33,842 nt of DNA from positions 1 through 33,842 of the forward strand of contig CADAZW010000014.1 of the NCBI GenBank assembly GCA_902792555.1, read 5' to 3'. This DNA is from an uncultured Bacteroidales bacterium (GTDB taxonomy: Bacteria; Bacteroidota; Bacteroidia; Bacteroidales; Bacteroidaceae). Below the pieces are notes generated by a model. It was not told the origin of the DNA, did no database searches, and saw nothing but the letters and a program-made list of their open reading frames with translations. The first letter of the stretch is position 1. The number at the start of each line of letters is the position of its first letter. The position numbers and the translations under genes were made by a program. Shown in pieces: positions 21,663 through 30,762 of the stretch.

Positions 21663-22742
21663 ATGTTTGATTTCAAAGTCGTAACCAATTGGATAGACAC
21701 CCTGCTGCTTTCTTTCCTGCCAGGGTGGGCGGCTACGCTGGTCGAGTGCGTACTGGTGGCGTTGGCCATCATCACGCTGTATGCCGTGTTTGCCATTATC
21801 CTGATTTATATGGAGCGCAAGATATGTGCCTTCTTCCAGTGCCGCCTCGGCCCCAACCGCGTGGGTAAGTGGGGCAGCATCCAGGTGCTGGCCGATGTGC
21901 TCAAGATGCTCACCAAGGAGATTATCGACATGAAGAACGTTGACCGCCTCTTGCACAAGATGGCGCCGTTCCTCGTGATTGTGGCCTCGATGCTTACCTT
22001 TGCATGCTTGCCCTGGAATAAGGGCGCCGAGGTGCTGGACTTCAACATCGGTATCTTCTTCTTCCTTGCCGCAGGCAGCATAGGTGTTGTCGGCATTCTG
22101 CTGGCCGGATGGAGCTCCAACAATAAGTATGCTCTCATCGGTGCCATGCGAAGCGGTGCTCAGATCATCAGCTACGAGGTGTCGATAGGCCTTGTGATGC
22201 TGACCATGATCGTGCTGACCGGCACTATGTCGTTCTCCGAGATTTGCCAGCAGCAGGCCGACCTGGGCTGGAATATCTTCCGTGGCCATATCCCCGCTGT
22301 GCTGTGCTTTATCATCTATCTGATAGCCGGCAATGCAGAGTGCAACCGTGGCCCGTTTGACATGCCCGAGGCAGAGAGCGAGCTTACCGCCGGCTACCAT
22401 GTGGAGTACTCCGGTATGCATTTCGGCTTCTATTACCTGGCCGAGTACCTCAATCTCTTTATCTGTGCAGGCATTGCCAGCACTATATTCCTTGGCGGTT
22501 GGGCTCCGTTCCACATCCCCGGTCTGGAGGGTTTCAACCATGTGATGGACTATATCCCCGGCGCCGTATGGATGGTGGGCAAGACATTCTTCGTGGTATT
22601 CCTGCTGATGTGGATCCGCTGGACATTCCCTCGCCTGAGGATTGACCAGCTGCTGGCCCTGGAGTGGAAGTACCTCATGCCCATGAGCCTCGTGCTGCTC
22701 GTGCTGATGGCTGTATGCGTTTCGCTTGGCCTGACATTCTGA
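21663..22742 (+). CDS. nuoH: NADH-quinone oxidoreductase subunit H
   Basis: NuoH is the membrane subunit that encloses the quinone channel and couples it to the proton pumps. At 359 aa with about eight membrane helices it is of normal size. Landmarks are [32 protein letters not shown] and the acidic loop [30 protein letters not shown]. The ATG at 21663 is chosen because an upstream in-frame region (21594-21662) overlaps nuoCD and is hydrophobic noise. Confidence 0.97.
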   Translation: MFDFKVVTNWIDTLLLSFLPGWAATLVECVLVALAIITLYAVFAIILIYMERKICAFFQCRLGPNRVGKWGSIQVLADVLKMLTKEIIDMKNVDRLLHKMAPFLVIVASMLTFACLPWNKGAEVLDFNIGIFFFLAAGSIGVVGILLAGWSSNNKYALIGAMRSGAQIISYEVSIGLVMLTMIVLTGTMSFSEICQQQADLGWNIFRGHIPAVLCFIIYLIAGNAECNRGPFDMPEAESELTAGYHVEYSGMHFGFYYLAEYLNLFICAGIASTIFLGGWAPFHIPGLEGFNHVMDYIPGAVWMVGKTFFVVFLLMWIRWTFPRLRIDQLLALEWKYLMPMSLVLLVLMAVCVSLGLTF

Positions 22743-22785
22743 GAGCCCGATAACAGACCTTAACAAAAAAAGACTTTATAACGAT

Positions 22786-23607
22786 ATGTCAAATAACAAT
22801 TATTTTTCGGGCCTCTTCTTCGGCATCAAGTCGCTGCTTATCGGCTTGGGGGTGACCATGAAGGAATTCTTCACCCGCAAGATCACCGAGCAGTATCCTG
22901 AAAACCGCAAGGAGCTGAAGATGTTCGACCGCTTCCGCGGCCGCCTTATCATGCCCCACAATGAGAATAATGAGCATAAGTGCATAGGCTGCGGCCTCTG
23001 TCAGATGGCTTGCCCCAACGGTAGCATCAAGGTGACCACCGAGATGGTCGAGGCCGAGGACGGCAAAAAGAAGCGCAGCCTCGTGAAGTACGAGTATGAC
23101 CTTGGCTGCTGCATGTTCTGCGAGCTCTGCATCACTGCCTGTCCGCAGGGTGCCATTGAGTTCTGCACCGACTTTGAGAATGCGGTGTTCGACCGCACTA
23201 AGCTCGTGCAGCAACTTAATAAGCCCGGTAGCAAGGTGGCCGAGAAGAAGCCCGTGGCTAAGCCCGCAGCTCCTGCTGCTGCTAAGCCTGCTACTGAGGC
23301 TAAGCCCGCTGCTCCCGCCGCTGCTAAGCCCGCTACTGAGGCTAAGCCTGCTGCTCCCACTGCTGCTAAGCCCGCTACTGAGGCTAAGCCCGCAGTTCCC
23401 GCCGCTGCCGAGCCCGCTACTGAGGCCAAGCCCGCTGCTCCCACTGAGGCTAAGCCCGCAGCTCCCGCTGCTGCTAAGCCTGCAACTGCTGCTAAGCCAG
23501 CTGCTCCCGCCGCTGCTAAGCCCGCCGCTGAGGCTAAGCCTGTCGAGCCTGCCGAGGCACATGCTGAGAAAAAAGAGTCTAACCCTGAAACATCCGCAGC
23601 CGTATGA
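22786..23607 (+). CDS. nuoI: NADH-quinone oxidoreductase subunit I with Ala/Pro/Lys-rich tail
   Basis: NuoI carries two [4Fe-4S] clusters (N6a and N6b) that pass electrons to NuoB. Both ferredoxin motifs are complete, CIGCGLCQMACPNG (from residue 66) and CMFCELCITACPQG (from about residue 109). The core ends near residue 150, as in ordinary NuoI (about 150-180 aa). Then comes a ~118-residue tail of AAKPATEAKPAAPA-type repeats (nt 23259-23555), ending ESNPETSAAV. The tail is predicted to be extended and flexible. The stop overlaps the nuoJ start by 4 bp. Confidence 0.95.
   Translation: MSNNNYFSGLFFGIKSLLIGLGVTMKEFFTRKITEQYPENRKELKMFDRFRGRLIMPHNENNEHKCIGCGLCQMACPNGSIKVTTEMVEAEDGKKKRSLVKYEYDLGCCMFCELCITACPQGAIEFCTDFENAVFDRTKLVQQLNKPGSKVAEKKPVAKPAAPAAAKPATEAKPAAPAAAKPATEAKPAAPTAAKPATEAKPAVPAAAEPATEAKPAAPTEAKPAAPAAAKPATAAKPAAPAAAKPAAEAKPVEPAEAHAEKKESNPETSAAV
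23259..23555 (+). repeat. degenerate coding repeat for the NuoI Ala/Pro/Lys tail
   Basis: Repeats of the type GCTAAGCCCGCTACTGAG encode KPATEAKPAAPAAA-like units of about 42 nt, with many silent differences between copies. That mix of silent and coding changes suggests that the peptide has been kept in use rather than freshly duplicated. Confidence 0.8.
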
Positions 23608-24125
23608 ATACAGAATCAATAGTTTTCCTGGTGCTGGCCTTTTTTGTCGCCCTGTTCTCCGTTCTGTCGGTGACCACTAAGCGCATAATCCGTGCCGCCA
23701 CTTACCTGCTCTTCGTGCTTTTTGGCACTGCAGGCCTCTATTTTCTGCTGGGCTACACCTTCCTGGGTGCAGTGCAGATAATGGTCTATGCCGGCGGCAT
23801 CGTGGTGCTCTATATCTTTGCCATTATGCTCACAGGCAAGACCGGTGACGCCAAGCAGCACACCCTGACGGTCGGCAAGCGAGCCGCTGCCTTGGTGGCC
23901 GCCCTTGTCGGTGCAGGTCTGCTTATGTTCGTGATTATTACCCATCAGTTTGTCAGCCATCAGCTTGGTGCCGATGTCACCAACGAGGCTGCTGCCCCCA
24001 TCAGTCAGATAGGCTCGTCGCTGCTAAATGCCGGCGAGGAGGGCAACCTGCTGCCCTTTGAGGCAGTCAGCGTGCTGCTGCTGGCATGCATCATCGGCGG
24101 ACTGATAATTGCCCGCAAACGTTAA
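23604..24125 (+). CDS. nuoJ: NADH-quinone oxidoreductase subunit J
   Basis: NuoJ is an integral membrane subunit next to NuoA and NuoH, 173 aa with five helices. The segment GYTFLGAVQIMVYAGGIVVLYIFAIMLTG contains the pi-bulge helix typical of the family. It starts with ATG overlapping the nuoI stop (ATGA), which indicates coupled translation. Confidence 0.96.
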   Translation: MNTESIVFLVLAFFVALFSVLSVTTKRIIRAATYLLFVLFGTAGLYFLLGYTFLGAVQIMVYAGGIVVLYIFAIMLTGKTGDAKQHTLTVGKRAAALVAALVGAGLLMFVIITHQFVSHQLGADVTNEAAAPISQIGSSLLNAGEEGNLLPFEAVSVLLLACIIGGLIIARKR

Positions 24126-24150
24126 ACCCTAAAGAAACCATTCTACAGTT

Positions 24151-24459
24151 ATGAATATCACAATAGATTATTTCCTGATATTGTCCGCCGTTATGCTGGG
24201 TGCTGGAATGTACGGTTTCTTTACCCGTCGCAATACGCTGGCAATACTCATCTCCATTGAGTTGATACTCAATGCTGCCGACATCAACTTTGCCGCCTTC
24301 AACCGTCTCTGCCAGACGGGCATCGAGGGCTACGTGTTTACCCTGTTCTCCATAGCTATCTCCGCCGCTGAGACGGCCATAGCCATTGCGGTGATGATCA
24401 ATATCTACCGCATGCTGAAGAACAACTATGTTGACGAACTGGACACCCTCAAATGGTAA
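24151..24459 (+). CDS. nuoK: NADH-quinone oxidoreductase subunit K
   Basis: This is an MrpC-like membrane subunit, 102 aa with three helices. It holds the two buried glutamates of the proton path, seen in ISIELILNAADINF and SAAETAIAIAVMINIYR. Length and motif spacing are as expected. It lies 25 bp after nuoJ and 21 bp before nuoL. Confidence 0.97.
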   Translation: MNITIDYFLILSAVMLGAGMYGFFTRRNTLAILISIELILNAADINFAAFNRLCQTGIEGYVFTLFSIAISAAETAIAIAVMINIYRMLKNNYVDELDTLKW

Positions 24460-24480
24460 CGACAAAACTGATTTAAGACT

Positions 24481-26433
24481 ATGACATATACATTATTTAT
24501 AATATTGCTGCCGCTGATCAGCTTTCTCGTCCTGGGAATTGCCGGTAAGTGGTTCAGCCATAAGACTGCAGGCTGGATAGGTACTCTTGCCCTGGCAGGA
24601 GTGACAGTTTTGTCCTACTATGCCGCCTACGAATATTTCTTCGTCATTGGCCGTGATGCCGTCACCGGAGCCTTCGAGCGCCAGGTGCCCATTAATTTCT
24701 GCTGGCTGCCATTCTTTGATCAGAGCCTCCACTTCGATATGGGCATACTGCTCGACCCCATCTCGGTGATGATGCTCATCGTTATCTCTACCGTGAGCTT
24801 CATGGTCCACATCTACTCCTTCGGCTACATGAAGGGCGAAAAGGGATTCCAGCGCTACTATGCCTTCCTATCCCTCTTCACCATGTCGATGCTGGGATTG
24901 GTGGTGGCCACCAATATCTTCCAGATGTACCTCTTCTGGGAGTTGGTGGGCGTCAGCTCCTATCTGCTCATCGGATTCTATTACACTTCGCCCGCAGCCG
25001 TTTCGGCCAGCAAGAAGGCTTTTATCGTTACCCGCTTTGCCGACCTGTTCTTCTTGATTGGTATTCTTATCTACGGCTTCTACACGGGCTCCTTCGCCTT
25101 TGTCTTCGACACTCCCGAGGGACTTGCCTCCTATGCTCAGGCAGGCTTCATCCTGCCGCTGGCTCTCACCCTGATGTTTATCGGTGGTGCTGGTAAGAGT
25201 GCCATGTTCCCCCTGCATATCTGGCTTCCCGATGCTATGGAGGGTCCCACTCCCGTCAGTGCCCTCATCCACGCCGCCACCATGGTTGTGGCCGGTGTGT
25301 TCCAGGTTGCCAGGCTCTTCCCCCTCTGGGTCACCTACGCCCAGGACTGGATGCCTGTGATTATCTGGGTGGGAGTGTTCACCGCCTTCTATGCCGCTGC
25401 AGTGGCCTGTGCCCAGAGCGACATCAAGCGTGTGCTGGCCTTCTCCACCATCTCCCAGATTGCCTTCATGATGGTGGCCCTCGGTGTCTGCACCGAGCTG
25501 CAGACCGGCCATGAGCACGTGGGCAGCGTAGGCTATATGGCCTCCATGTTCCACCTGTTCACCCATGCCATGTTCAAGGCCTGCCTCTTCCTTGGCGCAG
25601 GCTGCATCATTCATGCCGTCCACAGCAACGAGATGAACGCCATGGGCGGGCTCCGCAAGTATCTGCCCCTCACCCACATCACGTTCCTCGTGTCCTGTCT
25701 GGCCATCAGCGGTATACCCTTCTTCTCGGGCTTCAGCTCTAAGGATGAGATTATCACCGCCTGCATGGCTTACAGCCCCGCCGTCGGCTACATCATGACC
25801 GGCATCGCCGCCATGACCGCCTTCTATATGTTCCGTCTCTACTACGGCATCTTCTGGGGCACCGAGAATAAGGAGCTTCATGCTGCCCATCATCCCCACG
25901 AGACCAAGGTAATGACTTGGCCGCTCGTCATACTGAGCATCATCACCGTGGGTGTGGGTGCCTACACCACCCTGGCAGGCTTCGGTATGTTTGAAGGCTA
26001 CAGCTTCGGTTCGCTCGTCAGTGCTGACGGTCAGGACTACCGCATCCACTTCGACACCACCGTGGCCCTCACCTCCACCATTGTGGCCATCTGCGCCATC
26101 GGCCTGGCCACCTGGATCTTCAAGGGCGATCGTCAGCCCATTGCCGACAAGCTCTATGCCACCTTCCCCCGTCTGCATCGCTGGGCATACAAGCGCTTCT
26201 ACATGGACGAGGTCTATCAGTTTGTTACCCACAAGATCATCTTTGCCTGCGTCAGCAAGCCCATCGCCTGGTTTGACCGCCATGTCGTTGACGGCTTCTT
26301 CAACTTCCTCGCATGGGGCACCAATGCCACATCCAATGGCATTAAGACTCTGCAGAGTGGTCGCGTTCAGCAGTACGCCCTGGTATATCTTGTAGGCATT
26401 ATCCTGCTAATAGCAATGTTACTAATCTTCTAA
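24481..26433 (+). CDS. nuoL: NADH-quinone oxidoreductase subunit L
   Basis: NuoL is the distal proton-pumping subunit (Mrp antiporter-like), 650 aa. It contains the essential Glu in LFWELVGVSSYLLIGFYY and the Lys/His blocks GGAGKSAMFPLHIWLPDAMEGPTPVSALIHAATMVVAG and HLFTHAMFKACLFLGAG. The C-terminal part (about 540-650) includes the amphipathic lateral helix and the final anchoring helix (YALVYLVGIILLIAMLLIF). It is somewhat longer than E. coli NuoL. Confidence 0.97.
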   Translation: MTYTLFIILLPLISFLVLGIAGKWFSHKTAGWIGTLALAGVTVLSYYAAYEYFFVIGRDAVTGAFERQVPINFCWLPFFDQSLHFDMGILLDPISVMMLIVISTVSFMVHIYSFGYMKGEKGFQRYYAFLSLFTMSMLGLVVATNIFQMYLFWELVGVSSYLLIGFYYTSPAAVSASKKAFIVTRFADLFFLIGILIYGFYTGSFAFVFDTPEGLASYAQAGFILPLALTLMFIGGAGKSAMFPLHIWLPDAMEGPTPVSALIHAATMVVAGVFQVARLFPLWVTYAQDWMPVIIWVGVFTAFYAAAVACAQSDIKRVLAFSTISQIAFMMVALGVCTELQTGHEHVGSVGYMASMFHLFTHAMFKACLFLGAGCIIHAVHSNEMNAMGGLRKYLPLTHITFLVSCLAISGIPFFSGFSSKDEIITACMAYSPAVGYIMTGIAAMTAFYMFRLYYGIFWGTENKELHAAHHPHETKVMTWPLVILSIITVGVGAYTTLAGFGMFEGYSFGSLVSADGQDYRIHFDTTVALTSTIVAICAIGLATWIFKGDRQPIADKLYATFPRLHRWAYKRFYMDEVYQFVTHKIIFACVSKPIAWFDRHVVDGFFNFLAWGTNATSNGIKTLQSGRVQQYALVYLVGIILLIAMLLIF

Positions 26434-26449
26434 AAACTGTCCAACTACT

Positions 26450-27952
26450 ATGAATTTCCTTTCATTATTTGTATTGATTCCGCTTTTGATGTTGCTCGGC
26501 CTATGGCTGGCCAAGGGCGTTAAGGCCGTACGCGGCGTGATGGTGGTTGGCAGTTCGCTGCTTTTGGTGCTGGCCACATACCTCACCATCGATTTCCTTG
26601 CCCAACGTGCCGGCGGCAATACCGCTGAGATGCTCTATCAGGCCAGCTTCACGTGGTTTGAGCCCCTCAACATCAGCTACCGCGTGGGTGTTGACGGTAT
26701 CTCTGTGGCCATGCTGCTGCTGAGCGCCGTGATAGTCTTTACCGGCACCTTCGTAAGCTGGAAGCTCTCGCCCAACCTCAAGGACTATTTCCTGTGGTTT
26801 ACCCTCCTGTCGATGGGCGTGTTCGGTTTCTTCATCAGTATCGACATGTTTATGATGTTCATGTTCTATGAGATAGCCCTCATCCCCATGTATCTGCTCA
26901 TCGGCGTATGGGGCACGGGCCAGAAGGAGTATTCAGCCATGAAGCTTACCCTTATGCTCATGGGTGGCTCCGCCTTCCTTATGCTCGGCATCTTCGGTAT
27001 CTTCTACGGTGCCGGCGGCCAGACCATGAATATCCTCGACATCGCCAACCATACCGGCGGTGCCCATGCCATCGACTTCGCCGGTCAGTGCATCTGGTTC
27101 CCGCTCACCTTCGTTGGCTTCGGTGTGCTGGGCGCCCTGTTCCCCTTCCACACATGGAGCCCTGACGGCCATGCCTCCGCGCCTACCGCCGTGTCGATGC
27201 TTCATGCCGGCGTGCTTATGAAGCTCGGCGGCTACGGCTGCTTCCGCATAGCCATCTTCCTGCTGCCCGAGGCTGCTAACGAACTTAACTGGATATTCCT
27301 CATCCTCACCGGCATCTCCGTGGTCTATGGTGCCATGAGTGCCTGCGTGCAGACCGACCTCAAGTATATCAATGCCTATTCGTCGGTTAGCCACTGCGGC
27401 CTCGTGCTGTTCGGCATCCTGATGCTCACCACCACCTCCACCACCGGTGCTGTGCTGCAGATGCTCTCCCACGGCCTTATGACCGCCCTCTTCTTTGCCC
27501 TGATTGGTATGATCTACGGCCGCACTCACACCCGCGACGTGCGCCTCATGACCGGCCTCATGCAGATAATGCCCTTCCTGGGAGTCTGCTTCGTCATCGC
27601 CGGTTTGGCCAACCTCGGTCTGCCGGGCTTGAGCGGCTTCGTGGCAGAGATGAGCATCTTCGTCGGTTCTTTCCAGAATGCTGACACCTTCCATCGTGTG
27701 CTCACTGTGATGGCCACCTGCTCCATAGTTGTGGCTGCCGTCTATATTCTGCGTATGGTGGGCAAGATGCTCTATGGCGTCTGCACCGATGAGCATCATC
27801 TCAAGCTCACCGATGCCACTTGGGAGGAGCGCTTCGCCGTTATCTGCCTCATCGCCTGCATAGCCGGCATCGGCCTCTTCCCCTCATGGATTAGCAGCAT
27901 GATCAGCGACAGCGTAGCTCCGATAATCGATGCAGTAAAGCAAGCAATTTAA
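26450..27952 (+). CDS. nuoM: NADH-quinone oxidoreductase subunit M
   Basis: NuoM is the second antiporter-like pump subunit, 500 aa with about 14 membrane helices. Proton-path residues are seen in MFYEIALIPMYLLIG (Glu) and LGALFPFHTWSPDGHASAPTAVSMLHAGVLMKLGGYG (His, Lys). The stop codon is followed at once by 7-bp spacer repeats (27948-27975) before nuoN. Confidence 0.97.
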   Translation: MNFLSLFVLIPLLMLLGLWLAKGVKAVRGVMVVGSSLLLVLATYLTIDFLAQRAGGNTAEMLYQASFTWFEPLNISYRVGVDGISVAMLLLSAVIVFTGTFVSWKLSPNLKDYFLWFTLLSMGVFGFFISIDMFMMFMFYEIALIPMYLLIGVWGTGQKEYSAMKLTLMLMGGSAFLMLGIFGIFYGAGGQTMNILDIANHTGGAHAIDFAGQCIWFPLTFVGFGVLGALFPFHTWSPDGHASAPTAVSMLHAGVLMKLGGYGCFRIAIFLLPEAANELNWIFLILTGISVVYGAMSACVQTDLKYINAYSSVSHCGLVLFGILMLTTTSTTGAVLQMLSHGLMTALFFALIGMIYGRTHTRDVRLMTGLMQIMPFLGVCFVIAGLANLGLPGLSGFVAEMSIFVGSFQNADTFHRVLTVMATCSIVVAAVYILRMVGKMLYGVCTDEHHLKLTDATWEERFAVICLIACIAGIGLFPSWISSMISDSVAPIIDAVKQAI

Positions 27953-28012
27953 CCGTTAACCAATAACCGTTAACCGCTAAATTTCAAATCTCAACTTTAA
28001 AATTTCAAATAA
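27948..28012. repeat. spacer repeats between nuoM and nuoN
   Basis: Four 7-bp units of form NNTAACC (27948-27975) are followed by AAATTTCAAATCTCAACT (27979-27996) and a second partial copy. The 7-bp block is the reverse complement of the array at 18887-18921. The 18-bp motif recurs exactly, inside a coding region, at 9665-9682. Confidence 0.85.
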
Positions 28013-28019
28013 AAAAGAG

Positions 28020-29477
28020 ATGGATTATTCACAGTTTCTCAATATGGGTCAGGAGCTCTCGCTGCTTGCAGTGATACTCATCCTGTTTGTGGCCGACCTC
28101 TTTATGTGCACCGACCGCAAGAGCGGTAAGGGCGTTCTCAACACCCCGCTGCCTGTTATCCTCCTGACCGTCCACACCCTACTGGGCCTCGCGCCGCTGG
28201 TGTGCCCTTGCTGCGTAGCCGACGCAACTGCCTTTGGCGGCATGTATGTCAGCAGCGCCATGGCCGTGGTGGTCAAGACCATACTCAACGTCGGCACCGT
28301 CATAGTGTTCCTCACTGCCCACGAGTGGCTCAAGCAGCCCGACATGGCCAACAAGCAGGGCGAGTACTACACCCTCACGCTGTTCACCCTGCTGGGTATG
28401 TACTTCATGGTCAGCGCGGGCCACTTCCTGATGTTCTTCATCGGCCTTGAGCTTGCCTCCGTGCCCATGACAGCCCTCATAGCCTACAGCAAGAAGTCGC
28501 AGGAAAGCGCCGAGGCCGCTGCCAAGTACATCCTGACGGCGCTGTTCTCATCAGGCCTCATGCTCTACGGCATCTCGCTCATCTACGGCACCACCGGCAC
28601 ACTCTATTTCGACCAGATAGCCCCGCAGATACACGCCACCAACCTCGTGCAGCTGGCAGCCCTCGTGCTCTTCATCGGCGGCATAGGCTTCAAGATAAGC
28701 CTCGTGCCCTTCCACCTCTGGACAGCCGACGCATACCAGGGAGCTCCCACCACAGTGACATCTTACCTCAGCGTCATATCCAAGGGAGCCGCAGCCTTCG
28801 TGCTCTTCGTGGTGCTCTACAAGGTGTTCGCCCCCATCATCGACCAAGCCAACCTCCTGTTCTTCTGGATCATCATCTTCAGCATCACGCTGGCAAACAT
28901 CTTTGCCGTGCGCCAGAACAACATCAAGCGATTCATGGCCTTCTCCGCCATCAGCCAGGCCGGCTACCTCGTGCTCGGCGTCATGGGAGCCACACCGCAG
29001 GGCCTGACCGCCATCGTCTATTACCTGCTTGTCTATATGGCAGCCAACCTCGGCGTGTTCCTCATCATCAGCATCACCGAGCAGCGGAGCGGCGGCAAGG
29101 TCAATATCTCCGACTACGACGGCTTCTACCGCACCAATCCCAAGCTCTCCTTCCTGATGACACTCTGCCTGTTCAGCCTCGCCGGCATACCGCCCTTCGC
29201 AGGCTTCTTCAGCAAGTTCTTCATGTTCATGGCTGCCTTCAAGGCAGGCTTCGTGGTGCTCGTGCTCATCGCATTGGTCAACACCGTCATCTCCCTCTAC
29301 TACTATCTGCTCATCGTCAAGGCCATGTACATCATTCCCAGCGACGAGCCGATACCCACTTTCAAGAGCGACGGCTACACCAAGCTCGGTCTTGCCCTCT
29401 GCACCCTCGGCGTGGTGCTCATCGGCATCATCAGCTGGTTCTACAGCTATATCGATCAGTTCAGCTTCGGGCTGTAG
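28020..29477 (+). CDS. nuoN: NADH-quinone oxidoreductase subunit N
   Basis: NuoN is the third antiporter-like pump subunit, 485 aa, last in the operon. Family landmarks are [41 protein letters not shown] (Glu and Lys of the channel), [28 protein letters not shown] and the [18 protein letters not shown] end block. A strong terminator begins 23 bp after the stop, so the operon ends here without nuoE, nuoF or nuoG. Confidence 0.97.
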   Translation: MDYSQFLNMGQELSLLAVILILFVADLFMCTDRKSGKGVLNTPLPVILLTVHTLLGLAPLVCPCCVADATAFGGMYVSSAMAVVVKTILNVGTVIVFLTAHEWLKQPDMANKQGEYYTLTLFTLLGMYFMVSAGHFLMFFIGLELASVPMTALIAYSKKSQESAEAAAKYILTALFSSGLMLYGISLIYGTTGTLYFDQIAPQIHATNLVQLAALVLFIGGIGFKISLVPFHLWTADAYQGAPTTVTSYLSVISKGAAAFVLFVVLYKVFAPIIDQANLLFFWIIIFSITLANIFAVRQNNIKRFMAFSAISQAGYLVLGVMGATPQGLTAIVYYLLVYMAANLGVFLIISITEQRSGGKVNISDYDGFYRTNPKLSFLMTLCLFSLAGIPPFAGFFSKFFMFMAAFKAGFVVLVLIALVNTVISLYYYLLIVKAMYIIPSDEPIPTFKSDGYTKLGLALCTLGVVLIGIISWFYSYIDQFSFGL

Positions 29478-29500
29478 AGATAAAAAGTCGATAACACAAC

Positions 29501-29542
29501 AAATCAGAGGAAGATGTGTAAGCACCTTCCTCTGATTTTATA
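29501..29542 (+). terminator. rho-independent terminator of the nuo operon
   Basis: AAATCAGAGGAAG (29501-29513) pairs perfectly with CTTCCTCTGATTT (29526-29538), a 13-bp stem with a 12-nt loop, followed by a short U-rich run. Confidence 0.9.
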
Positions 29543-29651
29543 TAATATTCAAGAACACTGCTGTTTGAAAAGAAAATACTTTTGTAAAGAGAACGAAGAA
29601 GTACGAGAAACATTTCATTCAGCGGAATACGGGGACTTAAGGGGAAATAGT

Positions 29652-29863
29652 TGCGGGGCGAGAAAATCCTGTTGCGAGGACACATCGTTTTGTCGCGAGG
29701 ATACACTGTTTTATCGCGAGGAAATTTTATTTTATTGCGAGAAGAAAAAATTTAAACGCGAGGAGACTGGCAGTTTCGGCGCGATTAGATTTGACTTTGG
29801 CGCGATTAGATTTGACTTGTGCGCGATTAAATATTTTCTTTGCGCAATAATTTTTGGGGAGTG
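29652..29863. repeat. 21-bp-period tandem array C (10 units)
   Basis: The anchor NGCG recurs at 29652, 29673, 29694, 29715, 29736, 29757, 29780, 29801, 29822 and 29843. All steps are 21 bp except one of 23. Units 1-6 share GCGAGGA followed by T-rich filler; units 7-9 share CGCGATTAGATTTGACTT. The last type matches array A at the window start. An open frame through it reads as heptapeptides (CREDTLF, YREEILF, FGAIRFD), but it begins inside the nuo terminator. Of the rest of this 505-bp gap, 29539-29651 holds nothing I can name and 29864-29982 holds the zeta-gene promoter. Confidence 0.85.
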
Positions 29864-29924
29864 TGTGATTGGGCGTAAATAGTTGACATTGTCTGCGTCT
29901 TATTGTTTTTTTATACTTAAAATA

Positions 29925-29954
29925 TTGCGGTGAAAGATTTTATGACTACCTTTG
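29925..29954 (+). promoter_or_regulatory. promoter of the zeta-like kinase/fkp operon
   Basis: TTG (29925-29927), a 19-bp gap and TACCTTTG (29947-29954) match the Bacteroidota consensus closely. Transcription would begin near 29961, about 20 nt before the GTG start. Confidence 0.75.
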
Positions 29955-29982
29955 TCGCATAAAATGTTTAACTAGGGATACC

Positions 29983-30552
29983 GTGGCTAAGAAGATGTAT
30001 ATCATTGCGGGATGCAACGGGGCGGGCAAGACGACTGCCAGCTTCACTATCCTGCCGGAGTTTATGCAGTGCGACGAGTATATCAATGCCGATGAGATAG
30101 CACGCGGTCTGTCGCCCTTCCACCCCGAGAGGGTGCCCGTAGAGGCCGGCAAGCTGATGATCTCGCGCATCACTGAGTTTATGAAGAAGGGCACCACCTT
30201 TGCCGTGGAGACCACGCTGTCGACCCACTCGTATGTGAACCTTATCAAGAAGGCTCACAAGGCTGGATACATCGTGGAGCTCATTTTCCTGTGGCTCTCG
30301 TCAGCCGACGTGGCTGTCAAGAGGGTGGCTAAGCGTGTGGCTGAGGGAGGCCACAATATTCCAGAGGACGTCATACGACGCCGCTATGATGCAGGCATAC
30401 GCAATCTGATTGAGATATACAGTCAGATCGTGGATCGCTGGATACTGATTGACAACAATTCCACCTCCGTGGTGGTGGCCGAGACCCGCAACGGTGATAC
30501 TACCGTCTTTGACCTCGACCGCTATAACAAGATACTGAGCCATGATGCATAA
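29983..30552 (+). CDS. zeta-toxin-like P-loop kinase
   Basis: This 189-aa protein has the zeta/AAA_33 kinase layout: Walker A AGCNGAGKTT (residues 9-18), YINADEIARGLSPFHPE with the substrate-binding Asp, VETTLSTHSYVNLIKKAHKAGY, and the arginine-rich lid KRVAKRVAEGGHNIPEDVIRRRY. Zeta toxins phosphorylate UDP-N-acetylglucosamine and so block wall synthesis, but many chromosomal homologues are uncharacterised. The start is GTG at 29983; the ATG at 29995 is possible. A small gene overlaps its 3' end by 11 bp, so the order is kinase first, opposite to epsilon-zeta. Confidence 0.85.
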   Translation: MAKKMYIIAGCNGAGKTTASFTILPEFMQCDEYINADEIARGLSPFHPERVPVEAGKLMISRITEFMKKGTTFAVETTLSTHSYVNLIKKAHKAGYIVELIFLWLSSADVAVKRVAKRVAEGGHNIPEDVIRRRYDAGIRNLIEIYSQIVDRWILIDNNSTSVVVAETRNGDTTVFDLDRYNKILSHDA

Positions 30553-30760
30553 CGAATATAATTCCCCGCTCACCCCTTATGCGAGGAAGGTGCAGCAAGG
30601 CATGGCGGTGGCCAACCGCAAGATGATGGCCCGGGCCTCGGTATTCGGTTACTCGCTGGTGATAGGCTCGCTTGATGGCACTTGTAACGAGAAGGATGCC
30701 GCCCAGCTGATGAATGAGCTGCGAAGAACGGCATGGTGGAAACGTCACTTTGACGATTAG
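30542..30760 (+). CDS. small protein, candidate partner/antitoxin of the zeta-like kinase
   Basis: The 72-aa protein overlaps the kinase gene by 11 bp and ends 2 bp before fkp. It has a helical, basic stretch (ARKVQQGMAVANRKMMARASVFGYSLVIG) that resembles the small proteins often found beside zeta-type kinases, with a pattern of Lys/Arg-rich helix, then Gly-Tyr-hydrophobic strand. The end is charged and Trp-rich (RRTAWWKRHFDD). The second ATG (30545) is an equally good start. The antitoxin role is inference from position and size. Confidence 0.7.
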   Translation: MMHNEYNSPLTPYARKVQQGMAVANRKMMARASVFGYSLVIGSLDGTCNEKDAAQLMNELRRTAWWKRHFDD

Positions 30761-30762
30761 AA

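Noticed and set aside
29514-29882. 122-residue open frame through array C
   Set aside because: It begins inside the nuo terminator and contains the repeat array. The peptide is Cys/Lys-rich with no recognisable fold.
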